Below are positions 45,420 to 54,191 of a stretch of DNA of 64,000 nt, one piece after another (positions within the stretch are counted from its first letter, which is position 1; every line of letters starts with the position of its first letter). Below the pieces are notes generated by a model. The model ran no database searches. It saw only the letters and a list, made by a program, of their open reading frames with translations, and was not told the origin of the DNA. The stretch comes from Pseudomonadota bacterium (lineage in GTDB: Bacteria; Desulfobacterota; Desulfovibrionia; Desulfovibrionales; Desulfovibrionaceae): NCBI GenBank assembly GCA_018816865.1, contig JAHIUW010000011.1, positions 1 to 64,000 on the forward strand. Direction: 5' to 3'. A program made the position numbers and the translations under genes.

Positions 45420-46154
45420 ATGCTGACCACCGCCCTGGTGGCCGGCATCGTGCTTGTGGCATCCTTCATCCAAGGCACGGCTGGCTTCGGATTCGCCTTC
45501 TTCTCGGTACCGCTTCTGGCGCTGCTGCTGGACTTTCGTGTGGCCGTGCCCACGCTGGTGCTGCTGGCCCAGGTGCTGAACCTGATCATCCTCTCCCAAC
45601 ATCACTTTCGGGCGGACTGGAAAAAGAGCGTACTGCCCCTGACCCTGTTCTCCCTGCCGGGCATCCCGGTGGGCGTGTGGTTGCTGACCTGGCTGGACGT
45701 GCGCCTCTTGCAGGGCAGCCTGGGCGTGATCCTGGTGTTCTACGCCCTGTACCAATGGCTGGCCAAACCCGCACCACGCGTGCTGAGCCGGGCCTGGATG
45801 GTCTGTGCCGGGTTCCTGGCCGGATGCCTGGGCGGAGCGCTGAACTCTCAGGGACCACCGGTACTGGTCTACACCTCGCTCCAACCCTGGAGCAAAGACC
45901 TTGTCAAGGGCACCCTCACGGCCTTCTTCTTCACCACCGGACTGGCCGTGGTGGCCACCCAGGCCTACCAGGGACTGATCACTCCCGAGGTCACGCACTT
46001 GGCCGCCGTGTGCCTACCGTTCCTCCTCGTAGGCGTCCTGGTGGGACGCGCCCTGTACAAACGCCTGGGCGAGGGCGGCTACCGGCAGTTGTTCATGACC
46101 CTGATCTTCGCCCTCGGGGTGATGATGATCGTCAAAAGCATCGCCGCAGCGTAA
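45420..46154 (+). CDS. TSUP (TauE/SafE) family permease
   Basis: The 244-residue inner-membrane protein has seven or eight hydrophobic helices in two halves, with the TSUP hallmarks FIQGTAGFGFAFFSVPLLALLLD at the start and AGFLAGCLGGALNSQGPPVLVYTSL in the middle. Family members export or import sulfite, sulfonates or sulfoacetate, which would fit sulfur metabolism here, but many TSUP proteins have other organic anions as substrates. It lies 39 bases downstream of the Smr gene and may be cotranscribed. Confidence 0.85.
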   Translation: MLTTALVAGIVLVASFIQGTAGFGFAFFSVPLLALLLDFRVAVPTLVLLAQVLNLIILSQHHFRADWKKSVLPLTLFSLPGIPVGVWLLTWLDVRLLQGSLGVILVFYALYQWLAKPAPRVLSRAWMVCAGFLAGCLGGALNSQGPPVLVYTSLQPWSKDLVKGTLTAFFFTTGLAVVATQAYQGLITPEVTHLAAVCLPFLLVGVLVGRALYKRLGEGGYRQLFMTLIFALGVMMIVKSIAAA

Positions 46155-46249
46155 GCATATTCAGCCACCGTATTCAGGGATCGTCCTGAAAGCCCTGGCC
46201 GGGTAAAACTCCAGCCACGCACCCCCAAAAAGCCCGAAAAAGAGTACGC

Positions 46250-47176
46250 TTGAAACCACAGACACAGATCACAACCAATCCGCTCTTCACGGGCGCCCTC
46301 CTCGCGCTGCTGGCGACGATCATTTGGTCCGGCAACTTCATCGTCTCGCGCGGGCTGGGGCAAATGATCCATCCTGCAACCCTGGCCTTTCTGCGCTGGA
46401 GCACCGCGCTGATCATCCTGCTGCCCTTCGCCATGGGGCCAACATGGAAACAACGCCATCTGGTGAAGAAGCATTTCAGGTATCTGGCCCTGACTTCGTT
46501 TTTGGGAATCACGGTCTTCAACACCCTGATCTACACGGCCGGGCGCACCACGGGCGCCCTGAACATGGCGCTTATCTCCACCTCCATACCCGTGTTCATC
46601 ATCCTCTTCGCCAGGCTGTTTCAAAGCGAAGCCATCACCATGCGCAAACTCGCAGGGATGTGCGCCGCCGTTGCCGGCGTGCTGTTGATCATCACCCGGG
46701 GCGATTTCCGAATGCTGACCGCACTCACCTTTGCCGCGGGTGACTTCTGGATGCTCCTGGCCGCCGCCCTCTTCGCCGCCTATTCCATCCTGGTGCGCAA
46801 CAAGCCCAAAGAGCTTGGGCAAGCTACATTCCTGACGGCGAGCTTCGGCATCGGACTGGGAATGCTCATCCCCTGGTCCATGGGGGAACTCATGCTCTAC
46901 GGAGCGCCCGACCTGACCCCCACCATCCTCGGCGCTGTCCTCTACATCGGTCTTGGGGCCTCGCTTCTGGCATACATGTGCTGGAACGGGGCCATCAGCC
47001 GCATCGGACCGGCCAAGGCGGGCATGGTCTACTACAGCCTGCCGCTGTTCAGCGGCCTGGAGGCCTGGCTGCTCCTGGGCGAACCCGTGGGCTGGTTCCA
47101 TCTGCTGGGAGGCGTGAGCATTGTTGGCGGCATCTACGCGGCCACGCGCGTTACCAAGCTCCAGCCGCCCAAATAG
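46250..47176 (+). CDS. EamA/DMT-family permease
   Basis: Starting at TTG 46250 (after AAAAAGAG), the 308-residue protein has ten membrane helices in two EamA repeats: ALLATIIWSGNFIVSRGLGQ in the first and AALFAAYSILVRNK in the second, ending with EPVGWFHLLGGVSIVGGIYAATR. Such drug/metabolite exporters often expel amino acids or their derivatives. The stop TAG (47174-47176) is followed directly by the palindromic repeat cluster. Confidence 0.88.
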   Translation: MKPQTQITTNPLFTGALLALLATIIWSGNFIVSRGLGQMIHPATLAFLRWSTALIILLPFAMGPTWKQRHLVKKHFRYLALTSFLGITVFNTLIYTAGRTTGALNMALISTSIPVFIILFARLFQSEAITMRKLAGMCAAVAGVLLIITRGDFRMLTALTFAAGDFWMLLAAALFAAYSILVRNKPKELGQATFLTASFGIGLGMLIPWSMGELMLYGAPDLTPTILGAVLYIGLGASLLAYMCWNGAISRIGPAKAGMVYYSLPLFSGLEAWLLLGEPVGWFHLLGGVSIVGGIYAATRVTKLQPPK

Positions 47177-47344
47177 CCAGCAGCAATGGCCCTGGTTTTC
47201 AGCTCTCCCTGAGCCGCTCAAAAACCGTGATGGGCAGTCTTCCTCCAATGCTCACTCTCAACGGCGCGCTCAAAAAACTCGCTGGCAACCTTCAGTCGTA
47301 GGCGAAGCATGAGCCGTACGGATGAAGAGAGCAAAGCGGCACAA

Positions 47345-47395
47345 AAGCCGTCCGAACCCTCGCCTATTGGACATAGGCGAGGGTTCGGACGGCTT
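47345..47395. repeat. Perfect 23-bp palindromic hairpin
   Basis: Both arms are exact: AAGCCGTCCGAACCC.. from 47345-47367 against its complement 47373-47395, with a five-base TGGAC loop. The right arm (ATAGGCGAGGGTTCGGAC) is nearly the right arm of the neighbouring repeat unit at 47556 (ATAGGCGAGGATTTGAAC), so this hairpin looks like two right arms facing each other. Without a T tract it is not a standard terminator. Confidence 0.9.
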
Positions 47396-47407
47396 GTAGT
47401 ACACCTC

Positions 47408-47461
47408 TGGCGTTCAGTGCATTGTAAGCTCGAAGACTCACTTACAATGCACTGAACGCCA
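47408..47461. repeat. Perfect 21-bp inverted repeat with 12-base loop
   Basis: TGGCGTTCAGTGC.. (47408-47428) is exactly complementary to 47441-47461 around CTCGAAGACTCA. It stands 12 bases after the preceding palindrome, and its sequence is unlike the other units. Exact arms of this length suggest recent formation or selection for the folded form. Confidence 0.9.
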
Positions 47462-47486
47462 CCAGCGGGAGAATGACAGCCCCAGT

Positions 47487-47611
47487 GAGGGCGGCTCAAA
47501 AACCGGGCTGAGCAGGCGCGAGGTTCGTTCAAGGCCGACGCCTATTTTGATATAGGCGAGGATTTGAACGGGCCGAAGCAACGCCCTCAGCACGGGAATT
47601 TCAGCTCTACC
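47487..47611. repeat. Palindromic repeat unit (copy C)
   Basis: The left end GGGCGGCTCAAAAACC (from 47489) and the degenerate right end GGAATTTCAGCTCTACC (to 47611) flank a hairpin. Outer stem GGTTCGTTCAA/TTGAACGGGCC is followed by an asymmetric loop (GGCCGA against AGGA) and an inner stem CGCCTAT/ATAGGCG. AGGCGCGA before and AGCAACGC after the hairpin are shared with the other copies. Confidence 0.8.
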
Positions 47612-47737
47612 TAGGGCTGCTCAAAAACCATGCGGGGTAGGCGCAAGAGTCTTCCAAGGCCAAAGCATATTAACAATATATGAGGATTTGGAAGACTCAC
47701 AGCAACGCAACCAGCAAGGATTTTTCAGCAGCCCTAG
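47611..47737. repeat. Palindromic repeat unit (copy D) overlapping the priA stop codon
   Basis: The outer inverted repeat is CTAGGGCTGCTCAAAAA (47611-47627) against TTTTTCAGCAGCCCTAG (47721-47737), with one mismatch. Inside, GAGTCTTCCAA/TTGGAAGACTC forms the outer stem, GGCC..AGGAT the internal loop and CATAT/ATATG the inner stem. The closing CTA (47734-47736) is the priA stop codon on the other strand. Confidence 0.88.
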
Positions 47738-50118
47738 AGCATGTTGACGGGGTCGAGATCAAGAGAGACGCGAATCTTGGAATGCGGCGAGAGCCGTTTG
47801 CGGACCTCGGCATACAGACCCCGGATGGCGGACCAGTCGCCGCCCTTGAGCAGGCACTGGTAGCGCTTGCGGCCCCTGAGCAAACCGATGGGCGATGGGG
47901 CCGGGCCCAGCACGCGGATGTTCTGCTCCTTGCCCAGTACACCCAGGACCTTGACCAGCTCCATGATGGCCTGCTCCCCGTTGCCGAAGTCCGCTGGATA
48001 ATTCATGCGCAGCAACGCCAGATGGGTGAACGGCGGGTAGGAATATTTCTGGCGCAGGGCCACTTCGTGCTTGAAAAAGCCCTCGTAGTCGACCCGCTTC
48101 ACGAACTGCCAGCAGTAATGCTCGGGGGTACGCGTCTGGATGAGCACCCGTCCGGGTCTGGCTCCCCTGCCTGCCCGGCCCGAAACCTGGACCATGAGTT
48201 GGAACATGCGCTCAGCGGCCCGATAGTCCGGCACGTTCAGCCCCAGATCGCCGTCCACCACGATGACCAGGGTCACGTTGGGAAAGTGGTGTCCCTTGGA
48301 GAGCATCTGCGTGCCCACCAGGACCTTGGCCTTGCCTGCCCCGAAATCAGCCAGGATCTGCTCCATACGTCCGGGCCGCCGTGTGGAGTCCCGGTCCAGG
48401 CGCAACACCCCGGCGTCGGGCGGCAAGAGATGCGCCAGGGCCTCCTCGACATTCTCGGTCCCCTCGCCCATGGGCAGATAGCTGGCCCCGCCGCATTCAC
48501 AGATCCGGGGGAAGGACTCGGCCGCGCCACAATAATGGCAAACCAGGCGCTCGCGCGACTTGTGATAGGTCAGACCCACATCGCAGTTGCTGCACCGCGC
48601 CACCTTGGCGCAGTCCAGGCAGTACATCACCGGGGCATAGCCCCGGCGGTTGAGCATGATCACGGCCTGTTCGCCCCGGGCCACCGTGGCCCTGAGCAGT
48701 TCGGCGGACAGCGGGGCAAACGGGCCCTCTTGCGCCGGGGTCTCGCGCAGATCAACAAATTCCACGGGCGGCAGGGCATTGCCGCCCACGCGGGTGGGCA
48801 TGCTGACCTTGGAGATGGCCCCCTGTTCCACGGCCTGGAAGGTCTTGACGTCCGGGGTGGCGGAACCCAGCACCAGGAGGCCGCCGGAGCGGCTGACCAG
48901 AAAGTGCGCCACCTCCTTGGCCTGGTAGGCCAGACGTTCCTCCTGCTTGAAGGAGCCGTCGTGCTCCTCGTCCAGCACGATGAAGGCGGGATCGGCCAGG
49001 GGCAAAAACAGGGCCGAGCGCGTGCCCACGATGATCTCCGGCCCGCTGGAGGCCGCGACCTCCATGAAGGTCTGCTCGCGACGGCTGGGCGGCTGGTAGC
49101 CATGGTAGAGGCGCACGGAACGACCCGGGAAATGCTGCGCTGCTGCGCGGTACAGGGAACAGGCCAGGGCCACTTCCGGGGCCAGCAGCAGCACCGAGCG
49201 TCCGGCGGCCACGGCCTGTTCGGCCAGACGCAGATAGACCAGGGTCTTGCCGCTGCCCGTAACCCCGTGCACCAGCCGAACCTGCGGAGTCTCCCCGGCC
49301 AGAGCGGCGGCCAGATCATCCAGGGCCAGGGCCTGCTCCTCGGTGAGCTGCGGCGCGCCATCGCCGTCGCCCAGTCCCACTTCGGGTTCAAAGAGGCAGA
49401 CTTCGGGTTCGTTGTAGTCGGGCGCCGCACCCACGGCCACCAAGCCATTGGAGATCAGGGCGTTCAGAGGCTGCGTGGCCCCGGCCCCAAATTCGGAGGT
49501 GATCACCGGCCGCGCCGTAGGTCCGTTGTCCCAGAGGTATTCGCAGATTTCCATCTGGCGCTTGGCCGTGGGGCGGATGGGCCAGGGCGGGTCCTGGGTC
49601 AGGGAACAAAATTCCTGCTGCTTCTCATGGCGCCTGGTGGCGGCCACGGTCATCCGGCTCTCGGCCCAGAGCACGGCCAGGGTCTGCAACTCCGCTGGCG
49701 ACAGCCCGCGCAGGTCCTTGGGCGTCAGCCGGGCGGGAAACCCCTTGTCGTAGAGGCGAAAGGTAAAGCGCACGGCACGCACGCCGCCCGGCAGCAGGAT
49801 CTCCAGCACACGGCCCGTGGGCTCCATCTGCCGGGCGGCCAGGTTCTCGGCCAGGGCCATATAATTGGCGCTCAAGAGAGCCTCGCGCTCCACGGGCCAG
49901 AGCAGGTCCTTCAGGACCACGGATTCGGGCAAATCATTGGGGCGCTCACTCAGGCGCTTGACCAGGATGCCCATGCGTGTGGAACCGCCCACGGGCACCA
50001 GCACCCGCATCCCCGCACCCCAGGCCGACGCGGGCAGGTACGTCGGCTCGGTGTAGGTCAGGGTGGTGTAGGGGGCGCTGGGCAACGCCACATGCCAGTA
50101 TGCGGAGTGTTTGGACAT
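47734..50118 (-). CDS. priA: Primosomal helicase PriA
   Basis: This 794-residue replication-restart helicase has an N-terminal 3'-DNA-binding domain (about 1-110) and a winged helix, then a superfamily 2 motor: Walker A GVTGSGKTLVYL, LLLAPEVAL, the DEEH box VLDEEHDGSFKQ, and GSATPDVKT. The cysteine-rich zinc-binding insertion CLDCAKVARCSNCDVGLTYHKSRERLVCHYCG..CECGG has the eight cysteines for two Zn sites. MLNRRGYAP and QVSGRAGRG complete the motor. It reloads the replisome at stalled forks. The stop codon lies within repeat copy D. Confidence 0.95.
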   Translation of the reverse strand: MSKHSAYWHVALPSAPYTTLTYTEPTYLPASAWGAGMRVLVPVGGSTRMGILVKRLSERPNDLPESVVLKDLLWPVEREALLSANYMALAENLAARQMEPTGRVLEILLPGGVRAVRFTFRLYDKGFPARLTPKDLRGLSPAELQTLAVLWAESRMTVAATRRHEKQQEFCSLTQDPPWPIRPTAKRQMEICEYLWDNGPTARPVITSEFGAGATQPLNALISNGLVAVGAAPDYNEPEVCLFEPEVGLGDGDGAPQLTEEQALALDDLAAALAGETPQVRLVHGVTGSGKTLVYLRLAEQAVAAGRSVLLLAPEVALACSLYRAAAQHFPGRSVRLYHGYQPPSRREQTFMEVAASSGPEIIVGTRSALFLPLADPAFIVLDEEHDGSFKQEERLAYQAKEVAHFLVSRSGGLLVLGSATPDVKTFQAVEQGAISKVSMPTRVGGNALPPVEFVDLRETPAQEGPFAPLSAELLRATVARGEQAVIMLNRRGYAPVMYCLDCAKVARCSNCDVGLTYHKSRERLVCHYCGAAESFPRICECGGASYLPMGEGTENVEEALAHLLPPDAGVLRLDRDSTRRPGRMEQILADFGAGKAKVLVGTQMLSKGHHFPNVTLVIVVDGDLGLNVPDYRAAERMFQLMVQVSGRAGRGARPGRVLIQTRTPEHYCWQFVKRVDYEGFFKHEVALRQKYSYPPFTHLALLRMNYPADFGNGEQAIMELVKVLGVLGKEQNIRVLGPAPSPIGLLRGRKRYQCLLKGGDWSAIRGLYAEVRKRLSPHSKIRVSLDLDPVNML

Positions 50119-50140
50119 GGCTTCCGGGATCAGAGGAATA

Positions 50141-50175
50141 AAAAACCCGCCGGCGGACGATCCGTTCCGGCGGGG
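50141..50175 (-). terminator. Terminator of the ftsH-galU gene cluster
   Basis: CCCGCCGG (50146-50153) pairs with CCGGCGGG (50167-50174). Read leftward the hairpin is followed by TTTTTTATT. It lies between the galU stop and the priA start, so priA has its own promoter. Confidence 0.85.
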
Positions 50176-50196
50176 TCAGAATGCGGTGTTACTCTG

Positions 50197-51066
50197 CTAT
50201 TTGCAAGGCAACAATTCATGGAGGTTCTTAACCAGGTCGTCGCGCAACTCTTCGTCCTGCAGGGCAAAATAGATATTGGCGGTCAAAAATTCGGTCCAGT
50301 CTCCCGCGTCAAAGCGACGGCCATGCATCTTCACGGCCAGCAGACGGTTCTCCTTGGCCATGCGCTCCAAGGCGTCGGTCAGCTGGATTTCACCGCCCAC
50401 ACCAGGACCAATGGCATCCAAGTGGTCAAAGACCTCGGGCAGCAACACGTAGCGGCCCACCACCGCCATCCGCGACGGGGCATCCGCGACGGCGGGCTTC
50501 TCCACCACCTGACGCACCCGGTAGACACCGGTGCTGACCTCCTCGCCCTGGATGATGCCGTATCGATCCACCTTGTTCAGGGGGACCTCCACCACGCCGA
50601 CCACCGACATCTTCTCGGCCCTGGCCACATCCACCAGCTGTTTGATGCCCGGCTCGATGCCGAACATCAGGTCGTCGCCGACCATCACGGCAAAGGGTTC
50701 GTCCTTGATGACCGCGCGGGCGCAGAGCACGGCGTGCCCCAGGCCCAGCTGGACCTTCTGACGCACTGAGATGATATTGGCCATCTCGGCCACGGCGCGG
50801 ATCTCCTTCAACAGTGCGGTCTTGCCCTTGCGTTCGAGCATCTGCTCCAGCACAAGGTTGTAGTCAAAGTGATCCTCGATGATCATCTTGTTCTGGTTGT
50901 TGACGAAAATCACATCCGTCAAGCCAGTCTGGATGGCCTCTTCGACCACGTACTGGATGATCGGCTTCTTGTAGATGGGCAGCATTTCCTTGGGGACATT
51001 CTTGGTCGCTGGAAGCGAACGTGTGCCCCAACCAGCCACCGGAATGACAACCTTGCGAATATCCAT
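50197..51066 (-). CDS. galU: UTP-glucose-1-phosphate uridylyltransferase
   Basis: ATG 51066 after GAAGGAG gives 289 residues (an upstream in-frame start is not needed). The nucleotidyltransferase loop reads VIPVAGWGTRSLPATKNVPKEMLPI, then YVVEEAIQTGLTDVIFV, VMVGDDLMFG with the metal-binding Asp, EVPLNKVDRYGII and the VEKP motif. It makes UDP-glucose for lipopolysaccharide or exopolysaccharide. It follows glmM, so two sugar-nucleotide steps sit together at the end of the cluster. Confidence 0.95.
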   Translation of the reverse strand: MDIRKVVIPVAGWGTRSLPATKNVPKEMLPIYKKPIIQYVVEEAIQTGLTDVIFVNNQNKMIIEDHFDYNLVLEQMLERKGKTALLKEIRAVAEMANIISVRQKVQLGLGHAVLCARAVIKDEPFAVMVGDDLMFGIEPGIKQLVDVARAEKMSVVGVVEVPLNKVDRYGIIQGEEVSTGVYRVRQVVEKPAVADAPSRMAVVGRYVLLPEVFDHLDAIGPGVGGEIQLTDALERMAKENRLLAVKMHGRRFDAGDWTEFLTANIYFALQDEELRDDLVKNLHELLPCK

Positions 51067-51123
51067 CAATCCCGTCTCCTTCAAGATGATTTGCAACCGC
51101 TGTCAGGATACCTTATTTGCCCC

Positions 51124-52476
51124 TCAGCGCAAGGCCTCACGCACAACTTCGGCAAGTTCCTCGGCAATGCGTCTCACCTGGGACTCGTCCTGCCCCTCGA
51201 CCATGACCCGGGCCTTGGACTCGGTTCCCGAGTAGCGCAACAGCACACGGCCCGTGTCGCCCAGGTCGGCCTCGGCATCGGCCACGGCGCTCATGACCCG
51301 GGGCACCGACTCGAAGGGTGGCTTGCTGACCACCGCGACGTTGATCAAGAGCTGCGGATAGGGCTCGATCAGGTGCGCCAGATCAGACAGGGGTTTGTCC
51401 TGCTCCACCATGACGCGCATCAGCTGCAACGCGGCCAGGATGCCGTCACCCGTGGTGGCGTGGTTCATGAAGATCAAATGTCCGGACTGTTCGCCGCCCA
51501 ACACGGCACCCTCGCGGCGCATGGCCTCAACCACATAGCGATCGCCCACGGCGGTGCGAATGAGCCTTCCGCCACGCTGACGCATAAAGACTTCCAGCGC
51601 CATATTGCTCATGACCGTGGCCACCAGCAGATCGCCCGCCAGCACCCCGCGGTCCATCTTGTCCAGGGCACACAGGGCCATGAGCTGGTCACCATCCAGG
51701 ATGCGGCCGTTCTCGTCCACCACGATCAGGCGATCGCCGTCGCCGTCCAGGGCCAGTCCCAGATCGGCCTTCTCAGCCAGCACCCGCTTGGCCAATCCCT
51801 CGGGATGCAGGGAGCCACAGCCGTCGTTGATGTTCAGGCCATCGGGCTCCGCGCCCACCAGGATCACCTCGGCCCCCAACTCGCGAAAGACCATGGGCGC
51901 GACCTTGTAGGTCGCCCCGTTGGCGCAGTCCAGGACAACCTTCATCCTGTTCAGGTTCCGGTCCTGGGGGATGGTGTACTTCAGGGCCACGATATAGCGG
52001 CCCATGCTGTCCACGATGCGATAGGCCTTGCCCACCTCGTCGTGCGCCGGATAGTCCCACTGGGTGTCCCTGTCCAGGATCAGGGCGGTGATGTCGTCCT
52101 CCACCGCGTCGGGCAACTTAAAACCCTCGCTGTCGAAGAACTTGATCCCGTTGTCCATGTACGGATTATGAGAGGCGGAGATGACCACGCCCAGGTCACA
52201 GCGCATGCTGCGGGTCAGAAACGAGATGGCCGGAGTGGGCATGGGGCCCACGAGATGCACGTCCATGCCTGCGGCGCAGAAGCCGCTGGTCAGCGCGCTT
52301 TCGAAGATGTAGCCCGAAATGCGGGTATCCTTGCCGATGAGCACCTTGTGGCGCTTTTTACCATTGCGGAAATATTGGCCTGCCGCCAGCCCCAGCCTCA
52401 GGGCGGTTTCCGGCAGCATGGGGAAGGTGCCGACCTGGCCGCGCAGGCCATCGGTACCGAAGATACGTTTACTCAT
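51124..52476 (-). CDS. glmM: Phosphoglucosamine mutase
   Basis: Starting at [16 protein letters not shown] (after GAGGAACC), the 450-residue enzyme has the GlmM active-site serine in [18 protein letters not shown], the metal-binding loop [14 protein letters not shown] and the sugar-binding GEQSGHLIF, with RYSGTE at the phosphate-binding C-terminus. It turns glucosamine-6-phosphate into glucosamine-1-phosphate for peptidoglycan and lipid A precursors. In Firmicutes, CdaA is inhibited by GlmM; here glmM directly follows cdaA-cdaR, the same order. Confidence 0.95.
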   Translation of the reverse strand: MSKRIFGTDGLRGQVGTFPMLPETALRLGLAAGQYFRNGKKRHKVLIGKDTRISGYIFESALTSGFCAAGMDVHLVGPMPTPAISFLTRSMRCDLGVVISASHNPYMDNGIKFFDSEGFKLPDAVEDDITALILDRDTQWDYPAHDEVGKAYRIVDSMGRYIVALKYTIPQDRNLNRMKVVLDCANGATYKVAPMVFRELGAEVILVGAEPDGLNINDGCGSLHPEGLAKRVLAEKADLGLALDGDGDRLIVVDENGRILDGDQLMALCALDKMDRGVLAGDLLVATVMSNMALEVFMRQRGGRLIRTAVGDRYVVEAMRREGAVLGGEQSGHLIFMNHATTGDGILAALQLMRVMVEQDKPLSDLAHLIEPYPQLLINVAVVSKPPFESVPRVMSAVADAEADLGDTGRVLLRYSGTESKARVMVEGQDESQVRRIAEELAEVVREALR

Positions 52477-52526
52477 GGTTCCTCGCTTCAATGGAATCGT
52501 CGCCGTGTCCGGCGCAGTCGGGAAGA

Positions 52527-53435
52527 CTAGCCCTTTTTGATGTAGACTTCCACTTTTTCAGGGACGGTCTTGAGCAGGATGCAACCCTCTGGAACCTTAA
52601 CGGATACCGGAAGCATGTGCTTTCCGGGTTTCATGGAGCCCGGGACCACCACGGACAACGGAAAGCGATCCTTGAAGTCCGTTTCCCGCAGCAGGGGCAG
52701 GGGCACCTCGGCCTGAATCTGAATAGTTTTGGGGACAAGGGACACCACTCGACCGTCCACATTGTCCGGAAGCACACGCACGGGCAACCTGATCCAGACC
52801 GTCTTGGTCTTCAGGGTGTATTCCAGACGCACCCCCACCTTGACGATCTTCGAAGTCACGCCTGTGGGCAGCGCCAGCCCGACCTCATACACATACTCGC
52901 TCTTGTCCGAATCCTGGATCTCGCGCTCCAGGGTGGGAATGTCCATCAACTTGCCGAGGAGCTGTTCGGGACCATGCACCTGGACTTCCCCGGGTGCAGC
53001 CTCGGCCAGGGTCAGCTCGTAATCCTCACCTGGACCGCCCTTCCAGACAGGGCGCACAGGCAACGCGACAGTGATCAGCTTGTCCGCCGTAAGGGTCAGA
53101 CCCAGGGGCTCGATCTCCATGACCTCCAGGGCCATGGACACGGGGACGCTCTCCTTTTCGAGAGGGATGACGTTCTCGCCCGGGGTCAGGCTGGACAAGT
53201 CCAGGGTGTACACCGGGGGTTGCTCGACAAGGCTGCGGATCAATGCCCGCGAGCCACGGATACGGGCTCTGATCCTGGTGGGCACGTCGCCGCGCACCGC
53301 CAGGTCCTCCGGAGCCCCAATGATCTCCACGGGCATCTCCGCCCAGGTCTCGACCTTTTCCCGACCGGTGACGATGTACCAGCAGGACAAGGCCAACACC
53401 AAGGCCAACACTCTGTATTGCCAGTTGGAGAACAT
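52527..53435 (-). CDS. cdaR: CdaR/YbbR-domain regulator of diadenylate cyclase
   Basis: The 302-residue protein has one N-terminal membrane span (about 8-22, [18 protein letters not shown]) followed by tandem YbbR beta-domains, each marked by a VxVxG(P/S) or V(R/P)xxxxGxP strand pattern (for example [26 protein letters not shown]). CdaR proteins sit outside the membrane and modulate CdaA. It begins three bases after cdaA ends and precedes glmM. Confidence 0.85.
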   Translation of the reverse strand: MFSNWQYRVLALVLALSCWYIVTGREKVETWAEMPVEIIGAPEDLAVRGDVPTRIRARIRGSRALIRSLVEQPPVYTLDLSSLTPGENVIPLEKESVPVSMALEVMEIEPLGLTLTADKLITVALPVRPVWKGGPGEDYELTLAEAAPGEVQVHGPEQLLGKLMDIPTLEREIQDSDKSEYVYEVGLALPTGVTSKIVKVGVRLEYTLKTKTVWIRLPVRVLPDNVDGRVVSLVPKTIQIQAEVPLPLLRETDFKDRFPLSVVVPGSMKPGKHMLPVSVKVPEGCILLKTVPEKVEVYIKKG

Positions 53436-53438
53436 GCC

Positions 53439-54188
53439 CTATTTCTCCCAAGCGCGGCGCAGCACGCGTTTCAGACGCACTTCGTCCAGGGGCGCGGTCA
53501 ACCTGCCGCCGATGGCCACGGAGATCTCGCCCCGCTCCTCGGAGACGACCACGGCGACGGCGTCGGTTTCCTGGGTCACGCCGATGGCGGCCCTGTGCCT
53601 GGTGCCGAAACTGGCCTTGCGCCGAATGCCCACGGCCAGGGGCAAGATACAGCCCGCAGCCGCCAGACGGCCACACCGAATCACCGCCGCCCCGTCATGC
53701 AGGGGAGTGGCGGTTTCAAAGATGGTCCGCAGCAAATCAGTGGAAACCTTGGCGTCCAGCACGACCCCGCGCTCCATGAGGTCGCCTAGGGGAACATTCT
53801 TCTCGATGACCACCAGGGCACCCACCCGCTTGGAAGCCATGCCCAACACCGCCGCCACCACCTGGGTGAAGACGTCGTCCTGGAGTTCAGGCCGTCGCCA
53901 GAGTCGGCCCGCCCCCACTTGGGACAGGGCGTTTCTGATATCGCCCTGGAAGAGGATGATCACCACCAGGAAGATGGACCCCAGGAAGTTGGCCAGCAGC
54001 CAGTTCAGGGTCAGCAATCCGAATTGGCCGGAGAGATAATAGACCACGACCACCAGCACCAGTCCCCAGAACACGCTCACCGCGCGGGTCCCGCGGATGA
54101 GCAGAATCAGGCGATAAAAGATGAACGCCACCAAGGCGATGTCCACCACTTCCCGCCAGGAGATCTGGAACCAGCCGAAGTCGAGCAT
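53439..54188 (-). CDS. cdaA: Diadenylate cyclase CdaA
   Basis: The 249-residue protein has three N-terminal membrane helices (about 10-80) and a DAC domain with both catalytic motifs: DGA (ATPLHDGAAVI) and RHRAA (FGTRHRAAIGV). It condenses two ATP into cyclic di-AMP at the cytoplasmic face. This is the CdaA/YbbP type tied to osmotic and cell-wall control. In this window, an osmolyte importer (22.6-25.5 kb) could be a functional partner, though not in the same operon. Translation is tightly coupled to folP (3-base gap). Confidence 0.94.
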   Translation of the reverse strand: MLDFGWFQISWREVVDIALVAFIFYRLILLIRGTRAVSVFWGLVLVVVVYYLSGQFGLLTLNWLLANFLGSIFLVVIILFQGDIRNALSQVGAGRLWRRPELQDDVFTQVVAAVLGMASKRVGALVVIEKNVPLGDLMERGVVLDAKVSTDLLRTIFETATPLHDGAAVIRCGRLAAAGCILPLAVGIRRKASFGTRHRAAIGVTQETDAVAVVVSEERGEISVAIGGRLTAPLDEVRLKRVLRRAWEK

Positions 54189-54191
54189 GGC

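Larger units (their letters stand above)
47177..47737. repeat. Cluster of palindromic repeat units filling the EamA-priA gap
   Basis: The 560-base gap between two convergent genes consists almost wholly of related repeat units laid end to end. Right-end-like sequence (TTTTCAGCTCTCC, about 47196) is followed at once by left-end-like sequence (GAGCCGCTCAAAAACC, 47211), and the same junction recurs at 47611. Separate entries give the best units and the two perfect palindromes. No coding frame fits. The repeats resemble those downstream of infA and argH. Confidence 0.8.

Noticed and set aside
47177-47737. CRISPR array
   Set aside because: The repeats are long, divergent, internally palindromic and laid end to end. 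There are no regular short identical repeats with unique spacers and no cas genes nearby.
47680-50769. A 1029-codon rightward open frame
   Set aside because: It lies antisense to priA and galU, whose motifs are complete. Its product is His/Gly/Gln-rich, the typical shadow of a GC-rich gene read on the other strand.
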